From NCBI GenBank assembly GCA_023381355.1, contig JAMCUL010000016.1:1-40243 (forward strand): a stretch of 40,243 nucleotides of DNA, written 5' to 3'. The translations under genes were made by a program, and so were the position numbers. Below, one piece after another: positions 16,667 to 26,087 of this stretch (its first letter is position 1; each line of letters starts with the position of its first letter). The notes under the pieces are model-generated. The model made no database searches. It was not told the origin of the DNA and saw only the letters and a program-made list of their open reading frames with translations. The stretch comes from Thermoplasmatota archaeon (GTDB lineage Archaea > Thermoplasmatota > Thermoplasmata > Thermoplasmatales > Thermoplasmataceae).

Positions 16667-17877
16667 TAAAGGTCTTCCTGTATCCTCACAAGCTCATTGA
16701 GTTTTGCCAGCCTCTCTCCGCCGATCGTGCCGCTCTTTATATATTCTGAGCCAAAGGCAATAGAAAGATGGGCGATGAAATCGTCCGTTGTCTCCCCACT
16801 TCTATGGGAGATCACATTCTTCATGGAGGCCTCTGTTGCTGCCTTTACAGAATCCCACGTATCACTCAATGTCCCTATCTGGTTTACCTTTATGAGAACA
16901 CCGTTTGTAGCCTTCTTCGATATACCCTCCCTTATCCTCTTCACATTTGTGGTATACAGGTCATCGCCCACAATAAGGCATTCCTTTCCTATGGCTTCCG
17001 TTATGGCTGCATGCCCTTCAAAATCCCTTTCATCCATCGGATCCTCAATATACTTGAAACCAAAGTCCCTGTGAGCTTTTATCATGTACTGTATCTGCTC
17101 GTCCCTGCTCAGTTTCTCCTTCTTGTAGACATACTTTCCTCCCTCGAAATACGTGGATGCAGCTGCATCCATTCCAAGGAATATCTTTATCTTTCTTTCC
17201 CTTGATATCTCGTCAGCAGCCTGCTTGATAATCTCCATTGCCTTTACGTCATCCACTGAAAGGACCCATGCCCTCTCATCCCCAACGCCGATGCTGATAT
17301 CCTTGAATATCTCCTTGGCTATCTGGCCGATCCTCCTGTGTACCGTTGCGTTAATCTCTATTGCCTCGAGGAATGAGTGGGCATCGTTTGATACCAGGAA
17401 TTCCTGTATTGTTGTGCCGTTGATTGCGTGTTTTCCTCCTCCAATCACATTTCCTATTGGTTTGGGAAGCTTTGCCCTGAAATTGCCTCCAGCATACCTG
17501 TATAACGGGATTCCAAGATGGTTTGCAACAGCCTTTGCAACCGCAATTGAAAGTGCGGTGGAAACATTCCCTCCTATTTCTGAAAAATTACTGGTTCCGT
17601 CAAGGGATTTCAGGAGATCGTCAAAACCTGACTGGTTGAGCGCATTGAAACCTATGATTGCACTTCTTACAGTCCTGTTGAATATTGATATGCTCTCCTC
17701 AACCTTCCCAGCGTGAAATGGTATGACCTCTGTTTCACCGGTACTTGCCCCTGCGGGTGCTGATGAGATTCCTGTTGCCCCTGACTGGAGCCTGATCTCA
17801 GCCTCAACTGTCTTGTTTCCCCTTGAATCAAGTATTGCCCTTAGTTTTGCACCGGAGATTTCAAATTCTTTTTCCAT
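16666..17877 (-). CDS. eno: Enolase (phosphopyruvate hydratase)
   Basis: A 403-aa glycolytic enzyme converting 2-phosphoglycerate to phosphoenolpyruvate. Metal ligands fit Asp237 (FLGMDAAAS), Glu278 (YIEDPMDE) and Asp305 (IVGDDLY). The catalytic bases fit Lys330 ([10 protein letters not shown]) and Lys381 (YIKSGTIGG), with Glu201 of GDERAW in the acid/base position and the SHRSGETTD loop intact. Slightly shorter than bacterial enolases (about 430 aa), as in other archaea. It has its own TATA box overlapping the 3' end of the upstream gamma-CA-like gene, and overlaps dphB by one base. Confidence 0.95.
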   Translation of the reverse strand: MEKEFEISGAKLRAILDSRGNKTVEAEIRLQSGATGISSAPAGASTGETEVIPFHAGKVEESISIFNRTVRSAIIGFNALNQSGFDDLLKSLDGTSNFSEIGGNVSTALSIAVAKAVANHLGIPLYRYAGGNFRAKLPKPIGNVIGGGKHAINGTTIQEFLVSNDAHSFLEAIEINATVHRRIGQIAKEIFKDISIGVGDERAWVLSVDDVKAMEIIKQAADEISRERKIKIFLGMDAAASTYFEGGKYVYKKEKLSRDEQIQYMIKAHRDFGFKYIEDPMDERDFEGHAAITEAIGKECLIVGDDLYTTNVKRIREGISKKATNGVLIKVNQIGTLSDTWDSVKAATEASMKNVISHRSGETTDDFIAHLSIAFGSEYIKSGTIGGERLAKLNELVRIQEDL

Positions 17878-17897
17878 GATGCATAAGGCAATGAATG

Positions 17898-17911
17898 ATT
17901 TTATATTTTTT
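17898..17911 (-). promoter_or_regulatory. TATA box of eno-dphB inside the end of the upstream gene
   Basis: An A/T-rich box (AAAAAATATAAAATC on the minus strand) centred about 27 bp before ATG 17877. Most of it overlaps the last codons of the gamma-CA-like gene. Confidence 0.55.
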
Positions 17912-18425
17912 CATTCAGATTTTTCTTATATCTTTCACAGAATGATGTGTAATTGTGCTTGTAGTCTGCCCAGAGATTCCTGTACTCATCATCTACCATC
18001 CTTATCTGCTTTGCCGGAACACCCCCAACTACTGTTCCAGCCTCAATTACCTGCCTTGTCTTTACCAGTGCATGTTCCGCTACGACAGCCCATTCCCTTA
18101 CCTCTGCAAAATCAGTTACTGTTGAATGCATCCCTATCACTGCATTGTCACCTATAGTGGCAGTATGAATAACGCAGGAGTGACCAAGCGTAACATTCTT
18201 TCCAATCCTCGTTTCCTTCCCTGGCCTTGCATGGATCACTACGTTGTCTTCAACGGCAGTTCCCTCACCTATGATGATCGTACCGTAATCCCCGCGGATC
18301 ACTGCACCAGGTCCTACCCAGACCTTTCCGGTGATCCTTACGTCACCTATTATGGATGCAGTCGGAAATACAAATGCCTCATCCGAAACCTCTGGAACTC
18401 GCCCTTCAAAACTATAAATTCCCAT
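17901..18425 (-). CDS. Gamma-carbonic-anhydrase-like left-handed beta-helix protein
   Basis: A 174-aa hexapeptide-repeat protein of the gamma-CA/PaaY/YrdA family. His65 (NVVIHARPG), His82 and His87 ([16 protein letters not shown]) match the three zinc ligands of Cam-type carbonic anhydrases, including the five-residue spacing of the last two. The C-terminal helix ([20 protein letters not shown]) packs against the beta-helix in this family. It lacks the acidic loop of Cam, and many such proteins show no hydratase activity. It overlaps the end of the PfkB gene by 14 bp, so it is the last gene of the lonB operon. Confidence 0.85.
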   Translation of the reverse strand: MGIYSFEGRVPEVSDEAFVFPTASIIGDVRITGKVWVGPGAVIRGDYGTIIIGEGTAVEDNVVIHARPGKETRIGKNVTLGHSCVIHTATIGDNAVIGMHSTVTDFAEVREWAVVAEHALVKTRQVIEAGTVVGGVPAKQIRMVDDEYRNLWADYKHNYTSFCERYKKNLNEKI

Positions 18426-19290
18426 CTTCGTGAATAGCTTTTTGACTTAATTTCTTTCCCTCTTCTAATATAGTTCCGGCATCAATGTCAAAGTTTTTCA
18501 GGCCATCCCTGACGACGTGATATGATACAGCATTCCCGCATGCGGCAGATTCTTCTATTCCGAGGTTATTGTACAGGCCAAGGTAAAATCCTGCACGGAA
18601 TGTATCACCTGCACCCAGGGTGTTGCCATCCATGACGGATCCGAATGCAGGAATGCGCGTAGAATCGCCAGAATATACCCTGCACCCGCTGGATCCGGCA
18701 GTCATGACAACAGTCTTTCCATGCCCGGTCATATTGCCGATACTGATACCGCTTTTCTCAACCATGAAAGATATTTCCTTCTCATTGCCAAATATGAAAT
18801 CAGACCTTTCAAGAAATTCCCTTATCTGGTCACCTGTGTATTTATAGAATATTTCCTGGGATGGATCGAATGACAGGATATCATAACTGGATTCATTCAT
18901 GAGCTGATAATTGAGTTCAGGATTACCCGTACCCAGATGCATGTACCTGTATTTTTCATCTAAAATCCTGTAAGGTAGCTTCTTCATCGGCCCTTCAGCC
19001 ATGAAGTATCTCTGATCGTTCCCATCATTAACTGCATAGCATACAGGGCCATAGTCATCTCCCGTAACAATGATGCCCGATGTATCCACCTTTATATCTT
19101 CGAGGTATTTCAGGTAGTTCATGTGGCTCATCCGTGAAACAATGGAATAGAGACGGAATGGCAGGCCCAACCTTGCAGCGACCCTTGTAAAATTTCCGGC
19201 AGTTCCGCCAAATTCCTCCTCCACCTTATTAACAGGCAGCGTTATATCATCTGTTATCCTGTTCACGTATATCAGGACATCAATATTCAA
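18412..19290 (-). CDS. PfkB-family sugar or nucleoside kinase
   Basis: A 292-aa ribokinase-fold kinase. FGGTAGNFTRVAARLG near the N-terminus is the substrate-binding GG motif, and GNTLGAGDTFRAGFYLG is the PfkB signature 2 with the catalytic Asp and anion hole. The single-domain length fits. Thermoplasma homologues of this group have been described as nucleoside kinases; the exact substrate (nucleoside, ribose, or 2-keto sugar) cannot be read from the sequence. It lies 22 bp after the Cgi121-like gene and overlaps the gamma-CA-like gene. Confidence 0.85.
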   Translation of the reverse strand: MNIDVLIYVNRITDDITLPVNKVEEEFGGTAGNFTRVAARLGLPFRLYSIVSRMSHMNYLKYLEDIKVDTSGIIVTGDDYGPVCYAVNDGNDQRYFMAEGPMKKLPYRILDEKYRYMHLGTGNPELNYQLMNESSYDILSFDPSQEIFYKYTGDQIREFLERSDFIFGNEKEISFMVEKSGISIGNMTGHGKTVVMTAGSSGCRVYSGDSTRIPAFGSVMDGNTLGAGDTFRAGFYLGLYNNLGIEESAACGNAVSYHVVRDGLKNFDIDAGTILEEGKKLSQKAIHEDGNL

Positions 19291-19312
19291 ATGGCCTCCG
19301 TATGCGAGAAAA

Positions 19313-19747
19313 CTATTCCCTGTCAGGTTTCACCAGCTCCATCTGAACGAGAGTCATGTCTCCATATAATTCCTTGCTGTCCTTAATGACCGGCAAATAA
19401 GTATCCAGTGATATTCCAGCAGTGGACAACTCTTCGCGAAGTGCCGGAGAATCAGTAACCACAATCGCCTCATGATCTTCCTCAGAGAAACCGACTCTGA
19501 GTACAGCCCTTTCAAGCCTTGTTTCGCCGGACATGAGGCATATAAAATATGACATTCTTTCACGAAATCTTGTTCTCCTGTACTCAGAGGATCGGATATA
19601 GGCCTCGTTGATAAATTCCACTGGATATTGAATACTGGACTTAAGGAATACCGTGAACACACCCTTGCTCCCATATTCCGAGTGAATTTCGGAAATCTTC
19701 CTTGTAGAACGTATTCTGTATATCTTAAGCGATGTTAGGTCCTGCAC
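19313..19747 (-). CDS. Cgi121-like protein, candidate KEOPS subunit
   Basis: A 144-aa protein. The middle reads [15 protein letters not shown], then [20 protein letters not shown], which resembles the Cgi121 core (long helix, strand, S-G-x-R-x-x-x-A, helix). By family knowledge Cgi121 binds tRNA and regulates the Bud32 kinase in the t6A-forming KEOPS complex. Similarity is weak and the N-terminal 40 residues show nothing diagnostic. The GTG start at 19747 lies within the lonB 3' end (23-bp overlap); no later ATG occurs before the conserved part. Alternative: an unrelated small protein of the lonB operon. Confidence 0.5.
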   Translation of the reverse strand: MQDLTSLKIYRIRSTRKISEIHSEYGSKGVFTVFLKSSIQYPVEFINEAYIRSSEYRRTRFRERMSYFICLMSGETRLERAVLRVGFSEEDHEAIVVTDSPALREELSTAGISLDTYLPVIKDSKELYGDMTLVQMELVKPDRE

Positions 19748-21680
19748 GGCTACCCTTTGGTGTGATATTTGTGCCCGATTTCAATATTCCGGTTATCCTG
19801 TCAAGAAGATTCTGCCTTTCAGGCGTCTTTTCGAGTGCATTTTCCAGTACCTCTTCTATTGTATTTACAGGGACTATCTGTATCTTGTCCTTGTGATTCT
19901 GATCCAGGATTATGTCCCCGAAATTAGAGGCAGGCACGATTACCTTCTCGAGACCGGCCTCTATTGCAGCCTCCACTTTTGCAGTAACTCCACCTACTGG
20001 CAGCACATATCCCCTTACGCTGAGGGACCCTGTCATTGCAATATTCTGGTTTACAGGTATCTCCTCGATTGCAGATATTACTGCGGTTGCGATCGAAACA
20101 CTTGCACTATCTCCCTCGACGCCTTCATACGTTCCGATGAACTGGATGTGTATGTCCATATCTGACAGATCCTTGCCACTTATCTTCTTGAAGACAGCTG
20201 TAACGTTTTGAACAGCCTCCTTTGCGATCTCGCCAAGCTTTCCAGTGGCGATGACACTCCCATGCCCCTTTGTCTGGGAGGGTGCTACTTCAGCAACTAT
20301 TGGCATTACTATACCGGTATATTCTGCCATTCCGTTATTTCCACCCATGACTGCAAGTCCATTCACAGTGCCGATTGAGGTTCCCTCATTGCTGAACGTC
20401 TTGTAGAGACGCTTGACCTCGAGTGCCCTGTCTGCAATCTGCTGTTCAAGTGGCTTGCTGAACTCCTTTGCCTTTGTTACGTGATCAGCAGTCACTATTG
20501 AAGCTTTCTCGGAGATTGCAACATCTCCTGCCGCCCTTATCAGGCCTCCAAGCTCCCTGAGCCTCAGGGTCAGTTTGCCCCTCCTGCCAGATCTTTTCTG
20601 TGCTTCCTTGATAATCTCTATGATCGCACTTTCATCAAAATGCGGTATCTTCTTGTCCTTAACAATCTCCTGCGCGATAAACTGGACAAGTTTCTTCCTG
20701 TTTTCCTCGTTATCCTCCATTGAATCCTTCACATACACCTCATATCCGTAACCGCGTATTCTTGACCTTAATGCGGGATGCATTCCCTGGATTGCATCAA
20801 GGTTCCCTGCCGCAACGAGAACGAAGTCGCATGGTACAGGCTCCGTCTGTACGAGAGCGCCAGTACTCCTCTCACTCTGGCCGGATATTGAGAATTTCTT
20901 CTCCTGCATTGCTGTCAGGAGTGATTGCTGGCTCTCCAGCCTGAGAAGGTTGATCTCGTCAATAAAGAGTACACCCTTGTGAGCCTTGTGTATGTTTCCA
21001 GCCTCAACCCTTTCATGGGAGGGAGTTTCCAATCCGCCTGACTGGAATGGGTCGTGCCTCACATCACCAAGCAACGCACCTGAATGCGCTCCTGTCGAAT
21101 CGATAAATGGAGGCTTGTCATTAGGTGAATGAGATACGAGAACCTTGGGAACCATTGCCTTTTCCATTCTCATTGCCGGGTTTACTGCAGAGATGAAATA
21201 TACCATGGCTGCCGCCATGATCGCAACGAATACAATGTAATAATCAGTTGTTACAACCGAGATTATCAGGCCAACCAGTATGATGGAGAATACAAGAGTC
21301 ACAAACATTCTTGACTTGTCCCTCCGCTCCTGCTCTGCCCTAATCTGGTACTGCCTTACAATTTCCTTCCCCTTTCCTGCAGGAAAGGTTTTGACCTTTG
21401 GCCGGTTATTGTCCTCGGAATTGTGGAAAACAACGATATCTTCAAGTTCTTCCTTCGGCAGGAAATCTACCATGGACTGGGCAAGCATAGATTTTCCAGT
21501 ACCGGGTTCACCTATGAGAAGTACGTGTCTCTTTTGGAGGGCAGCCTTCTTGACAACCTCCCTGGCACCTTCCTGACCAATGACCTGGTCGAAGAGAATC
21601 TTAGGTACCTCTACATCCTTTGTAGATTTTATATTTTGGGCTTTTACCCATTCCTCTACAGACTCTAAATTCGTATCCAC
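19725..21680 (-). CDS. lonB: Membrane-anchored archaeal Lon protease (LonB)
   Basis: A 651-aa ATP-dependent protease. The AAA+ domain has GEPGTGKS at 57-64 (Walker A) and GVLFIDEI at 236-243 (Walker B). Between them are two adjacent membrane helices (about 125-165), the hallmark of archaeal LonB. The C-terminal S16 domain carries catalytic Ser525 ([10 protein letters not shown]) and Lys568 ([10 protein letters not shown]). It degrades unfolded and regulatory proteins at the inner face of the membrane. The start is a GTG at 21680 with an A/T-rich box about 25 bp upstream. It heads a minus-strand run: lonB, Cgi121-like, PfkB, gamma-CA-like. Confidence 0.95.
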   Translation of the reverse strand: MDTNLESVEEWVKAQNIKSTKDVEVPKILFDQVIGQEGAREVVKKAALQKRHVLLIGEPGTGKSMLAQSMVDFLPKEELEDIVVFHNSEDNNRPKVKTFPAGKGKEIVRQYQIRAEQERRDKSRMFVTLVFSIILVGLIISVVTTDYYIVFVAIMAAAMVYFISAVNPAMRMEKAMVPKVLVSHSPNDKPPFIDSTGAHSGALLGDVRHDPFQSGGLETPSHERVEAGNIHKAHKGVLFIDEINLLRLESQQSLLTAMQEKKFSISGQSERSTGALVQTEPVPCDFVLVAAGNLDAIQGMHPALRSRIRGYGYEVYVKDSMEDNEENRKKLVQFIAQEIVKDKKIPHFDESAIIEIIKEAQKRSGRRGKLTLRLRELGGLIRAAGDVAISEKASIVTADHVTKAKEFSKPLEQQIADRALEVKRLYKTFSNEGTSIGTVNGLAVMGGNNGMAEYTGIVMPIVAEVAPSQTKGHGSVIATGKLGEIAKEAVQNVTAVFKKISGKDLSDMDIHIQFIGTYEGVEGDSASVSIATAVISAIEEIPVNQNIAMTGSLSVRGYVLPVGGVTAKVEAAIEAGLEKVIVPASNFGDIILDQNHKDKIQIVPVNTIEEVLENALEKTPERQNLLDRITGILKSGTNITPKGSRAGPNIA

Positions 21681-21740
21681 GATTCTTAATCAATAAACAA
21701 TTATTAAGATTTTGCCTAATTTTTTTGAAAAAGGAGGTTC

Positions 21741-22355
21741 TCAGTCGTGAATCTTGTATCCACAGTGAGGGCAGAATTTACTGTTCTCCGGTATCACTTC
21801 CCCACATTCCGGACATACTTCAATTGTATCCACTTTCTTTGGCATATTGCTCTTTCCCTGATCTGTCTGGATATCTTTCCTTTGGGTTCCTGTCCCAAGG
21901 TTGATCATGTTTACATTGCTCTTGGTTGCTTTAGCCTTGGCCAGTTCTACTTCCCTCCTGAATCTTTCCTGGTCCTCAGACTTCATCCTGTCCTCGTGCT
22001 CCCTCTTGGATGTGGTTGCCCAGTTCTTGATTGTATCAACAAGTGTTTCCGGATGCTTTATCTCAAATTCAACTACTTTCATGTCGCCATTATCACGGTA
22101 TTCAACACTGAGCTTCTTCTTGGTCATCAGGCTCATTTTTGGAACTGCTGAGGCCACATTGACAATTTCATACATGGGAATTTCAAGGAATATCCGGGAT
22201 GCGTCTGCCCTCCTTAATTTTCTTTCACCCTGCTTCTCATAAAGAATTCTCTTGTTCGTGATATGAAGGACGCCATTTTCCACCTTTGCCCCGTTTTGAA
22301 TCATCACGCTTTTTTCCTGTAAAATCTCATTTTCATCTGGATCAAGAACTATCAT
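21741..22355 (-). CDS. PH-like (GRAM-type) domain protein with C-terminal zinc ribbon
   Basis: A 204-aa protein in three parts: a beta-rich N-terminal domain (about 1-115) with GVLHITNKRILYE, the pattern of bacterial/archaeal PH-like or GRAM domains; a charged helical linker (about 115-150, KREHEDRMKSEDQERFRREV); and a zinc ribbon CPECGEVIPENSKFCPHCGY. No membrane helix. PH-like plus zinc ribbon proteins may tether to membranes or partners; the role here is unknown. It has its own TATA box at 22378-22393 and ends 61 bp before lonB, so it may read into lonB. Confidence 0.7.
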   Translation of the reverse strand: MIVLDPDENEILQEKSVMIQNGAKVENGVLHITNKRILYEKQGERKLRRADASRIFLEIPMYEIVNVASAVPKMSLMTKKKLSVEYRDNGDMKVVEFEIKHPETLVDTIKNWATTSKREHEDRMKSEDQERFRREVELAKAKATKSNVNMINLGTGTQRKDIQTDQGKSNMPKKVDTIEVCPECGEVIPENSKFCPHCGYKIHD

Positions 22356-22377
22356 AATACAGGGAAATAGCCATTTC

Positions 22378-22393
22378 TAATATATATTTATTA
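22378..22393 (-). promoter_or_regulatory. TATA box of the zinc-ribbon gene
   Basis: TAATAAATATATATTA on the minus strand, centred about 30 bp before ATG 22355. Confidence 0.55.
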
Positions 22394-22550
22394 CTGTGTA
22401 AAACCAGAGGGATATTCAGACCCGACAGCGCAGGCAAATTGCGGTTCCACTGGCCACGGTTAACGCTATGATGTATTTGATTTTCACTGGAGTGAACACG
22501 CAACTGCTGATCGACAGCGCTATCAAACCAGAATTTCGAAACCAAATTTC

Positions 22551-22775
22551 TCAACTCTCGAAACTCATTCTGCTGCGATTATGATCGATGTTATTTACCG
22601 AACCGGATGCATATCTGGAATGCGGGAGCATTGATCGTGCATTACAGGACACAGATTCGACGTAGATCTCAGGCAGGTGATCCGGGACTTTGAGACCTAT
22701 CAGGATTTCATTGCAAAGGGTGCATTTCCCAATCCTATCTGTAAAATATGTCCATGGTTTTATCTCATAAGCCAT
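22551..22775 (-). CDS. Doubtful small ORF or gene remnant, 74 aa
   Basis: ATG at 22775 (an in-frame TTG at 22781 would add two residues). The product begins MAYEIKPWTYFTDRIGKCTL and contains CTLCNE, one half of a possible zinc knuckle, but no second Cys pair. The last dozen residues look unstructured, and there is no clear TATA box. It could be a truncated gene. I give it low weight. Confidence 0.25.
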   Translation of the reverse strand: MAYEIKPWTYFTDRIGKCTLCNEILIGLKVPDHLPEIYVESVSCNARSMLPHSRYASGSVNNIDHNRSRMSFES

Positions 22776-22829
22776 GATCAAGACATTCCATTTCGTCCCT
22801 ATCTTTGAAAATGAGAAATCTTAATTGAA

Positions 22830-22843
22830 TATGTTAAAACATA
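22830..22843. promoter_or_regulatory. Perfect palindrome upstream of the MoxR operon TATA box
   Basis: TATGTTAAAACATA: arms TATGTT and AACATA around a 2-bp centre, ending 3 bp before the TATA box at 22847-22857. The position at the TFB recognition site would suit a repressor or activator operator. Confidence 0.4.
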
Positions 22844-22846
22844 AGA

Positions 22847-22857
22847 TTATAATAAAT
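22847..22857 (+). promoter_or_regulatory. TATA box of the MoxR/DUF58 operon
   Basis: TTATAATAAAT centred about 25 bp upstream of ATG 22876, the spacing of a leaderless transcript. Confidence 0.6.
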
Positions 22858-22875
22858 CAAATTATTTCATGATTC

Positions 22876-24048
22876 ATGAACTGGAGAAGTGCCCTGATCT
22901 CCATAATTGCGATTCTCGCAGTTACATGGCTTTTGATATCTGCGATAAGCGTCATACAGCCGGTGCAGGGAGGAAGCGGTTCAGGAAGTGGTTCTCTCGG
23001 TTCCGGAGGCGGCTCAGGTGGAGGCTCTGGTTCAGGAAATGGCCTGGGGACAGGCGGCGGTTCTGGTCTTGGTCTGAATCTGCCTAATTTCCCGATAAAT
23101 TTTCATTTTCCTAACCTCAACCTGAAGAATCCTTTCAATATCCCGATAATTAATTTCTCATTTCCCGATCCATTTCATTTCAAGTTTCCCCCATTGAATT
23201 TAAGCCTTGTGGGTTCATCAAAGCCCAGCCCACCCGGTGGTGGAGGAAGCACTGGAAGCGGAAAAACAACGCAGACCACACCGGTTCAGAATAACATCAT
23301 CAGGCTGATTTTAAATCCACTTATCCTCATAGCCCTTGTAATTGCAATGACGGCAATTGTCCTTGTTATTGCAATGATGAAGAGGCAGAAACCCTCGTCT
23401 AAAAAACCCCGATCTAAGATCGGTCGTGTTTCTGCTAATGCCCAGGAGGCCATGGAAGAAAATCTCCTGATCTATCCGGATCAGGATGATACAAAACAAC
23501 ACAGATCTTATGGCAAATCAGCAGTGCCATACTTTTCAATCGACGAATCCAATGGGCTTCATCTGTCAATAGACCGGGATCTTCCCCCTCTTTGGAGGTA
23601 CACAGATAAATTGCAGTATGAACTTGAAGGTGGATTCTCAATGGAACTCAATTCCGCCTATTTAGGTACTGGACCCGCAAAGGACTGCATTCAAATCAAC
23701 AGGGGAATCAACCAGATTAAGGTCAAGTCCGGAAGCTTTGAAAATCATCTGGAAATACTTGGAAATGTGTATGAAGAGGATGTGATTGATGCTCTTCAGG
23801 CAAATATTGGTGTGAGCCTTCTCAATGATTTATCTGCAAAAACAATCAGGGAGATTCTTGGCAGTCCTGCGCTTAACGAGAAGATAAGGGATTTCGTGAA
23901 TCTGCCAAAACTGATAGAAACTTTTGAGAGAGTTATGTACGGCAGGAAAAACATCTCAAGAAGTGAATATGAAACCTTCCTCAGAAATCTGAAATATTCG
24001 ATGAAGAATCCCCTGATTATATGGAGAAGTGAAAAAATTGGACAGTAA
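22876..24048 (+). CDS. Two-TM protein with Gly/Ser-rich and Asn/Pro/Phe-rich outer segment and DUF4129-like cytoplasmic tail
   Basis: A 390-aa protein. Residues about 6-28 are a signal anchor. Residues 32-68 are almost only Gly and Ser, residues 69-112 are an Asn/Pro/Phe/Leu-rich stretch (LPNFPINFHFPNLNL and similar), and a second Gly/Ser linker leads to a membrane helix (about 143-172). The C-terminal 215 residues are cytoplasmic and end in a helical region (LIETFERVMYGRKNISRSEY) similar to the end of DUF4129 domains found in MoxR/DUF58 operons. This first gene of the operon probably fills the DUF4129/transglutaminase-like membrane slot of such systems, but no transglutaminase Cys-His-Asp is seen. 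The function is unknown. Confidence 0.6.
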   Translation: MNWRSALISIIAILAVTWLLISAISVIQPVQGGSGSGSGSLGSGGGSGGGSGSGNGLGTGGGSGLGLNLPNFPINFHFPNLNLKNPFNIPIINFSFPDPFHFKFPPLNLSLVGSSKPSPPGGGGSTGSGKTTQTTPVQNNIIRLILNPLILIALVIAMTAIVLVIAMMKRQKPSSKKPRSKIGRVSANAQEAMEENLLIYPDQDDTKQHRSYGKSAVPYFSIDESNGLHLSIDRDLPPLWRYTDKLQYELEGGFSMELNSAYLGTGPAKDCIQINRGINQIKVKSGSFENHLEILGNVYEEDVIDALQANIGVSLLNDLSAKTIREILGSPALNEKIRDFVNLPKLIETFERVMYGRKNISRSEYETFLRNLKYSMKNPLIIWRSEKIGQ

Positions 24049-25138
24049 TTCCGGGAAAGATCTGCCCATTCAGGGTATAGCGGGAATCATCCTCCTACTG
24101 ATTTTTGTACTTTCGATATTCCCACTTTTATTTGGACTCATTATTCTGGCAACTTCCGTCTATCTTATCGGAAGGCAGATTTCGCATGCCCTTTTTCGGA
24201 GGGACAGGAAGGAGAGTTCTGCATATGTCAGTATAATTCTGGCACCGCTCCTCTCACTCTTTATTATTTATCTTGAGATTTTTTCAATAATCTTTTCACC
24301 ATACAGGAATTTGAGTGGCCTTGAGGCCGCCTTCCTGTACGGTTCACTAATCATGACTTTCATATTTTTATCCGGATTCCTTGATTCACACAGGGAGCAG
24401 TATTTCGTCGACGAAAACCTGGCTGCTTTTACCAGGAGGTTGTCAATTTCACTGGTGCCTTTCATCTTTGCACTCTTTTCCGCTACAAAGACCTATCTGA
24501 TCTCGCTTACCTATGCATTTTCTTTTGCAGGGTTGCTCCTGGTTGCAACGACGCCTTTCTTTTATTTCGTTGATGGAAAGAAGGAGAGACTCATCAGGCT
24601 TTCGTCCTTTGTAATATCAAACAGGGACTTCTACCTGTCTGGATTTGCCCTGATAGGGTTCCTTACGGGGCTGTACATACAGAATTCAAAATCCACATTC
24701 GGAGATGCACTCATTATCATAATATTCATAGCAGGGATCGGTATAATAGGACGGGGGCTGTATCAGGGGTACGGCTCTCTTTCATTGTTGACAGAGAGAA
24801 ACTCGCTTCAGATCTATGAGAAATTCAACAAGAAGGAGAATGTATCGGATATTATGAAGATCAGCCGGATGGGAGAAAGCATAAAGGAATTTGAGGTACA
24901 GGGCAATAAGGAAAGGATTCTCATCATGATTTCAACATACCTTTCAGAAGCAGGCTTCAGTAGCGATGAGGTTGAAAAATTCCTGAAGCCTATCCTGGAA
25001 TACAAGCTTCCAGTGGGGTACGTACTTGGCATCGAATATGGAAGGGATAAGATTAGAAGGGAAATAGATAAGAGGACCAGGATAGTCGATGGATTGCTAA
25101 GGAGCATTGCAAGGAGTGAAAAAATATATGAACAGTAA
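24029..25138 (+). CDS. Polytopic membrane protein, about eight TM segments, in the MoxR operon
   Basis: A 369-aa protein starting at GTG 24029, 20 bp inside the preceding gene. About eight hydrophobic segments fill residues 15-245. The C-terminal 120 residues are soluble and charged (KENVSDIMKISRMGESIKEF onwards), rich in Lys, Arg and Glu, and presumably cytoplasmic. No recognised motif. The position between the DUF4129-like gene and moxR, with overlaps on both sides, argues for one complex. Confidence 0.65.
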   Translation: MKKLDSNSGKDLPIQGIAGIILLLIFVLSIFPLLFGLIILATSVYLIGRQISHALFRRDRKESSAYVSIILAPLLSLFIIYLEIFSIIFSPYRNLSGLEAAFLYGSLIMTFIFLSGFLDSHREQYFVDENLAAFTRRLSISLVPFIFALFSATKTYLISLTYAFSFAGLLLVATTPFFYFVDGKKERLIRLSSFVISNRDFYLSGFALIGFLTGLYIQNSKSTFGDALIIIIFIAGIGIIGRGLYQGYGSLSLLTERNSLQIYEKFNKKENVSDIMKISRMGESIKEFEVQGNKERILIMISTYLSEAGFSSDEVEKFLKPILEYKLPVGYVLGIEYGRDKIRREIDKRTRIVDGLLRSIARSEKIYEQ

Positions 25139-26087
25139 TTTTGAGGAAAATGTAAAGGAAAGCCTGGGAAAGACAACAGGAATTGTTAATGAAATTTCAA
25201 GGTACTTTGTAGGCGACAAGGAGAACCTTTCCAAGATGGTATCCGCGATTATATCATCCGGGCACATCCTGCTTCAGGATAACCCGGGCATAGGAAAGAC
25301 ATTTGTCGCCAAGCTAATGTCATCAGTTCTCGGGCTATCTTTCAGGAGGGTGCAGTTTACACCGGATCTACTTCCGAGTGATATTACAGGAACGAGAATA
25401 TGGAGGGCATCTACTGGACAGTTCGAAACCATGAAGGGTCCGATTTTTGCAAATCTTATACTTGCGGATGAAATCAACAGGGCACCACCAAAGACGCAGG
25501 CCGCCCTTCTTGAGTCAATGGAGGAAAGACAGGTGACCATAGAGGGAGAAACCATACCACTACCACTCCCATTTCTCGTCATTGCAACCCAGAATCCGAT
25601 TGAATTCGAGGGTACCTACCCACTGCCGGAAGCCCAGATGGACAGGTTCATGATTCAACTTTCATTCGGGTATCCACAGGATGACCTGGAAATTCTAAGG
25701 AGGAGGAAGGAATGGAAAACGGATGACCCGTCTTCCAAAGCAGCAAAGATACTTGACCAGAATTCTCTACTTGAGCTTCAGGGAATCAGTGAAAATATAA
25801 CAGTCGATGATGAGATAATGAAGTATATCTCCTCTTTCAGGGAGCTGAGGAATGATAAGAGGGTGATGGCAGGACCAAGCCCAAGAGGGATAATCTCGCT
25901 CCTCAGGATTTCACGATCCTATGCCATGGTGAATGGGAGGGATTATGTTATACCTGATGATGTGAAGTCAATGGCCGTAAACTGCCTGGCACACCGTCTT
26001 GTTCTGAAGCCTGAACAGGTAATGGATGAGGTTAGGCAGGAGGACGTCGTTTCAGAATTCCTTGAGAAGCTTGAAGTACCAAAGTGA
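25128..26087 (+). CDS. MoxR-family AAA+ ATPase
   Basis: A 319-aa chaperone-like ATPase from ATG 25128 (an in-frame TTG at 25107 would add seven residues). DNPGIGKT at 51-58 is Walker A and LILADEINRAPPKTQAALLE Walker B with the MoxR signature, followed by TQNPIEFEGTYPLPEAQMDR containing sensor 1 and the Arg-rich segment. MoxR ATPases act with VWA-type partners to remodel or activate protein complexes; the partner here is the DUF58 protein encoded immediately downstream. The start overlaps the preceding membrane-protein gene by 11 bp. Confidence 0.92.
   Translation: MNSNFEENVKESLGKTTGIVNEISRYFVGDKENLSKMVSAIISSGHILLQDNPGIGKTFVAKLMSSVLGLSFRRVQFTPDLLPSDITGTRIWRASTGQFETMKGPIFANLILADEINRAPPKTQAALLESMEERQVTIEGETIPLPLPFLVIATQNPIEFEGTYPLPEAQMDRFMIQLSFGYPQDDLEILRRRKEWKTDDPSSKAAKILDQNSLLELQGISENITVDDEIMKYISSFRELRNDKRVMAGPSPRGIISLLRISRSYAMVNGRDYVIPDDVKSMAVNCLAHRLVLKPEQVMDEVRQEDVVSEFLEKLEVPK

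Larger units (their letters stand above)
22356..22875. other. Intergenic region between divergent genes
   Basis: About 520 bp. It contains the promoter of the zinc-ribbon gene on the left and that of the MoxR operon on the right. Between them is a doubtful minus-strand frame (22551-22775) with a CTLCNE motif, entered separately. Confidence 0.6.

Noticed and set aside
22342-22554. 70-aa minus-strand frame before the zinc-ribbon gene
   Set aside because: Covers the TATA box and start of a well-supported gene and has no recognisable features.
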